64,000 bases of DNA from positions 1-64,000 of the forward strand of contig NZ_QBKR01000008.1 in the NCBI RefSeq assembly GCF_003054245.1, read 5' to 3'. Positions 60,661-64,000 of this stretch are shown here, in pieces. Source of the DNA: Melghirimyces profundicolus (GTDB lineage: Bacteria > Bacillota > Bacilli > Thermoactinomycetales > DSM-45169). The translations under genes were made by a program, and so were the position numbers. The notes beneath the pieces were generated by a model that saw nothing but the letters and a program-made list of their open reading frames with translations, was not told the origin of the DNA and searched no databases. Each line of letters starts with the position of its first letter. Within the stretch, counting starts at the first letter, position 1.

Positions 60661-61836
60661 TCAGGAAGTCAACAGGTTCAGGACAGCATTGACGCTGTGG
60701 GAGGGATGAATGTGATGCCGCCAGTTCAACATCCGTTCACGGAGCCGGTCCAAGCAGGGATCCTTCGACAACAATCGTCGGAACCAAAGATCCAGGTCCG
60801 CATCATCCACCGCCGCTTCAGCCAATCCTTGTTCGACCATGAAGCGGCTGTTGTTTTCCTCGTGGCCGGGTATCGCCCCGTAAATCAGAAGAGGCTTTCC
60901 CTTGGCGATCGCCTCGGAACAAGTCATTCCCCCGGGTTTGGACACAATCAGGTCCGCTGCGTCCATCCAATCGGCCATCCGATGGGTGTAACCGGTGATC
61001 CGGATGTGGGGGTGATTCATTCCTTCCTCTTTTTCCAGGGTTTCTTTCAGTCGCCGGTTATGGCCCGTGCAAACCAGCACCTGCATCCGATCCTTCCATT
61101 TGGCCGCCGCCCGCACCAGCCGGTCGGTCCTCCCGATTCCCAATCCTCCCCCCAGGATCAGGACGGTGGGCATGTCCGCAAGTCCCATCCTTTTCCGGAC
61201 TTCCTCCCGGCTTTGCGATTCCCAGAACCGTGGATCCGTGGGGATGCCGGTAATGAAAATCCGGTCGCCCTCCACTCCCATCCGCTCCAGCTGGTCCTTC
61301 ACCCCGGCATGGGTCACCAGGTAACGTTCCGTTTCCGGGTGGATCCAGGAACCGTGGGCGGAAAAGTCGGTGATGAGGGTACAGAGGGAGACGGGGAAAC
61401 CCTCTCGGATCAGCCGGGCCACTCCCGAGCTGGCGAATGGATGGGTGGAAACAACCAACCGGGGCCGGTAGCGCATGAGGTAGTCAGCCAGACTGGAATA
61501 AAGAGCCTGATACAGACACCATTCCACCCACCTCGGGAACGCGCGGGAATGATGCTGGCCATAAACTTTTTTCCACAGACCCGGGACCTTCTGAATCATA
61601 CCCAGGTAAGAAGCCAACAGCGCCCGATGGACTTGAGGCCGCAACTCGCGTCCCAGCTCCACCGTATGGACACCGATTTGACCGTTTGATTCACGGATCC
61701 CTTTTTCCAGTGCTTCGGCGGCCTTGGTATGCCCCGTACCGAAATTTTCCGACACGATCAGTACGTTTTCCGTCTGCGTCCCGTCACCCGTTTCCACTGC
61801 AACGGGACCATCCGCCCAGGCAGTTTGGTTGATCAT
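60661..61836 (-). CDS. MGDG synthase-type glycosyltransferase (UgtP-like)
   Basis: A 391-residue GT28-like enzyme. The N-terminal MGDG-synthase motif is SENFGTGHTKAAEAL and the C-terminal UDP-sugar site is VSKPGGMTCSEAIAKGKPLL followed by PGHEENNSRFM. UgtP-type proteins glucosylate diacylglycerol for glycolipids and lipoteichoic acid anchors. The N-terminus has about 25 extra residues. AAAGGTGG precedes the ATG. Confidence 0.88.
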   Translation of the reverse strand: MINQTAWADGPVAVETGDGTQTENVLIVSENFGTGHTKAAEALEKGIRESNGQIGVHTVELGRELRPQVHRALLASYLGMIQKVPGLWKKVYGQHHSRAFPRWVEWCLYQALYSSLADYLMRYRPRLVVSTHPFASSGVARLIREGFPVSLCTLITDFSAHGSWIHPETERYLVTHAGVKDQLERMGVEGDRIFITGIPTDPRFWESQSREEVRKRMGLADMPTVLILGGGLGIGRTDRLVRAAAKWKDRMQVLVCTGHNRRLKETLEKEEGMNHPHIRITGYTHRMADWMDAADLIVSKPGGMTCSEAIAKGKPLLIYGAIPGHEENNSRFMVEQGLAEAAVDDADLDLWFRRLLSKDPCLDRLRERMLNWRHHIHPSHSVNAVLNLLTS

Positions 61837-62104
61837 ACCCTTTCCACCTTTCTCCGGTTCCGACCCGGCAGTCGGCGATCACCCGACAGGCTGCGGTGTA
61901 TTTCCGTTCGGCTTCACAAGTGGCCCTCATTATACCATAGACAGCTGATGGACAACTGATTCAAGCCTTTGTCCGAGTCCGGCCGGGGTCTCTTGAAGCG
62001 TTGCGAAAAAGTGAGCGGCTGCATTTACCCAAAGTCGCTATTTTGGGTAGACGCTTCCCCTTTTCTCGAAACGAACATGAAATCACAAAGGCTTCTTGTG
62101 GCAA
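61837..62104. other. Intergenic region with repeat copy E
   Basis: Upstream region of the glycosyltransferase gene, with repeat E at 61995-62057. No gene is seen. Confidence 0.55.
61995..62057. repeat. Dispersed palindromic repeat, copy E (63 bp)
   Basis: Begins GAAGCGTTGCGAAAAAGTGA and ends GGGTAGACGCTTC. Same orientation as C. Core AGCGGCTGCATTTACCCAAA is shared. Confidence 0.85.
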
Positions 62105-62138
62105 AAGAAAAAATCAGGCGCCTCTTCGCCTGATTCTT
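62105..62138 (-). terminator. Terminator after the siderophore-binding protein gene
   Basis: AATCAGGCG pairs with CGCCTGATT around a 6-base loop and is followed on the minus strand by TTTTTTCTTTT. Confidence 0.8.
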
Positions 62139-62156
62139 ACATTCGGTATATAAACG

Positions 62157-63122
62157 TCATTTTTTGGCCAGGTGTTTCTCCAGATCATCCAACATCTTAT
62201 TGGCGCCCTGGATTCCGCCGGAGAGGTTCCAGTAAACATCGTTCACTTCATAAACCTTTCCTTCCTTCACCACGTCCAGCTTCTTGAAGAGGGGTTTGTT
62301 CATCCATTCTTCCTTCAGCTTGGTGGCCTTTCCGTCCCCTTCTTCCATTGTCAGGACGAACATGACGTCCCCGTCCATCTCGGGAATCCGCTCTTCGGTC
62401 ACTTCACTGGAGTGCTCCTCTTTGATCTGGGATTTCGGGCGCTTCAACCCCGCTTCTTTCACGATGGCATCCGGGAAGCCGTTGTGGTGAATCCGGACCA
62501 GCCCCGGAAGGAACCGGATAATGGAGACCTTGGTGTCCAGTTTATCCCCCATCTTTTCCTGAAAGTCTGCGATCTTTTGGTCCCATTCCTTCAGCAGTTG
62601 GTCAGCTTTTTCTTCTTTATTCAAAGCTTTGGCGTACAATTTGAAGTTGTCCTTCCAGACATGGCCGACCGTTTCGCTGTACACGGTGGGGGCGATGGCG
62701 GACAGCTTGTCATAAATCTTTTCGTGACGGACTTTGCTGCCGAGGATCAGATCGGGCTTCAGTGCGGCGATCTTCTCCAGGTTGGGCTGGACTTCCTCGC
62801 CCACCACTTCAACGCCCTTCATATCATCCTTGATGAAATCATACCAAGGGTCCCCGATCCAGGATTTGACCGCACCCACCGGCTTGATTCCGAGGGCCAG
62901 CGCATTATCGACCCCGTCATTGGTCAACACAACGACCCGTTCGGGCGTTCCTTTGATCTTGGTTTCCCCCATCGCGTGTTGAATCACACGGGTTTTTTCG
63001 TTGTTGGCTTCCTGATCCCCGGAAGCGGATCCCCCGGTTGACGCACCGCTGCCACAACCGGCGGTAAACACCAGAAGCAACGCCAATCCGACCGCAAGCC
63101 AACTCTTCTTGGCAAAGCTCAT
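62157..63122 (-). CDS. Iron-siderophore ABC transporter substrate-binding lipoprotein
   Basis: A 321-residue lipoprotein of the FepB/BtuF-like (PBP type III) group. Lipobox LLVFTAGCGSG gives the modified Cys near residue 21. Conserved patterns include ERVVVLTNDGVDNALALGIK, KPDLILGSKVRHEKIY and the C-terminal GGIQGANKMLDDLEKHL. It captures a ferric siderophore outside the membrane. The ATG at 63122 has GGAGGG upstream. Divergent from the permease gene, with Fur boxes between them. Confidence 0.92.
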   Translation of the reverse strand: MSFAKKSWLAVGLALLLVFTAGCGSGASTGGSASGDQEANNEKTRVIQHAMGETKIKGTPERVVVLTNDGVDNALALGIKPVGAVKSWIGDPWYDFIKDDMKGVEVVGEEVQPNLEKIAALKPDLILGSKVRHEKIYDKLSAIAPTVYSETVGHVWKDNFKLYAKALNKEEKADQLLKEWDQKIADFQEKMGDKLDTKVSIIRFLPGLVRIHHNGFPDAIVKEAGLKRPKSQIKEEHSSEVTEERIPEMDGDVMFVLTMEEGDGKATKLKEEWMNKPLFKKLDVVKEGKVYEVNDVYWNLSGGIQGANKMLDDLEKHLAKK

Positions 63123-63144
63123 GGAATATACCCTCCGTTTCTCA

Positions 63145-63163
63145 TTGAAAACGATTTTCAATT
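63145..63163. promoter_or_regulatory. Fur box 3
   Basis: TTGAAAACGATTTTCAATT resembles the Fur 19-mer and lies just downstream of the minus-strand -10 element, near the transcription start of the binding-protein gene. Confidence 0.6.
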
Positions 63164-63172
63164 ACAGTCTTC

Positions 63173-63202
63173 ATCTTAATCTCACAGCCAAAAAACTGTC
63201 AA
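63173..63202 (-). promoter_or_regulatory. Promoter of the substrate-binding protein gene
   Basis: On the minus strand TTGACA (63197-63202) and TAAGAT (63173-63178) are separated by 18 bases, flanked on both sides by Fur-type boxes. Confidence 0.6.
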
Positions 63203-63210
63203 GAACAAAT

Positions 63211-63230
63211 TTGAAAATGATTATCATTTA
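63211..63230. promoter_or_regulatory. Fur box 1
   Basis: TTGAAAATGATTATCATTTA contains the classic GATTATCATT Fur core in inverted-repeat form, between the divergent promoters. Confidence 0.8.
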
Positions 63231-63259
63231 TTGACCCGTCATCTGATAATGATTATCAT
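63231..63259 (+). promoter_or_regulatory. Promoter of the siderophore permease gene
   Basis: TTGACC (63231-63236), 17 bases, then TATCAT (63254-63259). The -10 element lies inside Fur box 2, an ideal repression layout. Confidence 0.6.
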
Positions 63260-63261
63260 AC
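63245..63261. promoter_or_regulatory. Fur box 2
   Basis: GATAATGATTATCATAC matches the Fur consensus GATAATGATTATCATTATC almost throughout and overlaps the -10 region of the permease promoter. Confidence 0.85.
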
Positions 63262-63312
63262 AAGTGAGTACCTTGGTTGCAACATGAAGTTACCGATGAC
63301 AGGAGATATCCC

Positions 63313-64000
63313 ATGCGCTCTCATCCACTACATACTCCTTTCCGCCTCACCTTCGGCTTGACTGCGGGTGTTCTTCTTCTGCTGACCGCTTTTATCGGCA
63401 GTATCAAATTGGGTTTGACCCGGGTGGATTGGCAAACCTTGTTGGAAGCTTTCCGGACTCCGGACCCAACCAAAGAGCAGCTGGTCGTCCGCTCCACACG
63501 GCTTCCCCGGGCGCTGATCGCCGTGTCCGTGGGAAGCAGCCTGGCGATGGCGGGAGCGTTGATGCAGGCATTGACGAGAAACCCTCTCGCCTCCCCGGGG
63601 ATCTTCGGCATTAACGCAGGAGCCGCTTTTTTTGTTGTGGCGGCCTCCGCTTTTTTCTCGGTATCTTCCTTCCAGGCTTACACCTGGATCGCGTTTTTCG
63701 GGGCGGCGATCAGCAGCCTGGTGGTCTATGGATTGGGCTCAACGGGCCGAAGCGGGCTGACTCCGCTGAAACTCACCTTGGCTGGAGCGGCGATCACCGC
63801 TTTTTTCGCCACCCTGACCCAGGGAGTGCTCGTCACAAACGAATCCACCTTGGATGAAGTGCTCTTCTGGTTGTCCGGATCGATTGTGGGGCGGGACTTG
63901 AGCGCCCTGGCGCAGGTCCTTCCTTTCATGGCGGTCGCCTGGATCCTCACCTTGGGAATTGCCCGCCCCATCACCACGCTGATGATGGGGGATAGTGTGG
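63313..64000 (+). CDS. FecCD-type siderophore ABC permease (3' end beyond window)
   Basis: At least 229 residues are present, with no stop before the window end. AGGAGA precedes the ATG (MRSHPLHTPF). Typical FecCD/BtuC blocks are RLPRALIAVSVGSSLAMAGA and TRNPLASPGIFGINAGAAFF, with six helices seen so far. It pairs with the divergent binding protein and takes ferric siderophore across the membrane. A second permease and ATPase would be expected further right, outside the window. Confidence 0.92.
   Translation, partial: MRSHPLHTPFRLTFGLTAGVLLLLTAFIGSIKLGLTRVDWQTLLEAFRTPDPTKEQLVVRSTRLPRALIAVSVGSSLAMAGALMQALTRNPLASPGIFGINAGAAFFVVAASAFFSVSSFQAYTWIAFFGAAISSLVVYGLGSTGRSGLTPLKLTLAGAAITAFFATLTQGVLVTNESTLDEVLFWLSGSIVGRDLSALAQVLPFMAVAWILTLGIARPITTLMMGDSV

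Overview
The window reads as chromosomal DNA from a Gram-positive, endospore-forming Firmicute of moderately high G+C content. Support comes from CodY, PerR, Spo0M, GerP-type spore proteins, T-box control of proC, caa3-type oxidases and many strong AGGAGG ribosome binding sites with TTG/GTG starts. The long GC-rich reading frames and the mixture of families suggest a Thermoactinomycetaceae-like member of Bacillales. That placement is an inference and was not tested by any search.

Layout. 1-300: 5' end of a 16S rRNA gene with its promoter, on the minus strand. 301-6200: the ygxA-ygzB-perR neighbourhood known beside an rrn operon in Bacillus, here split by a TetR gene and six small, cysteine-free membrane proteins, five of them anchored helical proteins. 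6200-9300: nth, a 2-hydroxyacid dehydrogenase, a methyltransferase and bcp. 9300-11070: GerPF-, GerPB- and GerPC-like spore genes around a small heat-shock protein. 11070-13670: an ABC-2 exporter. 13900-18260: a tandem Spo0M protein, a class II fumarase and a pseudokinase-like protein whose start appears frameshifted. 18360-22700: a DUF1835 protein, a hydrolase remnant, gsaB, a truncated haemoglobin and a small membrane protein. 22800-23770: a stretch of gene remnants.

23778-37030 carries two consecutive caa3-type cytochrome c oxidase clusters on the minus strand. One is ctaB-C-D-E-F-G and the other is ctaB-C-D-E-G, which lacks ctaF. An Rrf2 regulator and a TauE/SafE-type permease lie between them. 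Then follow an RsbT-like ATPase with an ABC exporter, codY, a type I signal peptidase, a DUF402 protein, T-box-proC, a subtilisin, a GNAT protein and a polytopic membrane protein. A repeat-rich gap (46.8-47.4 kb) precedes uvsE. The last part holds a pseudokinase-TPR membrane protein, a sortase-anchored-type surface protein, mutY, a TolB-like propeller, an MscS channel, an AlkA-type glycosylase, a LysM-3D protein, yfbR, an O-antigen ligase-like protein, an MGDG-synthase-type glycosyltransferase, and a divergent Fur-controlled siderophore uptake locus cut by the window end.

Most likely new biology: the TetR plus helical membrane protein operon (1865-5694), which matches no system I can name. 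Secondary points are a dispersed family of about 69-bp inverted-repeat elements, a 52-bp tandem repeat, the doubled oxidase locus and two pseudokinase-like proteins.
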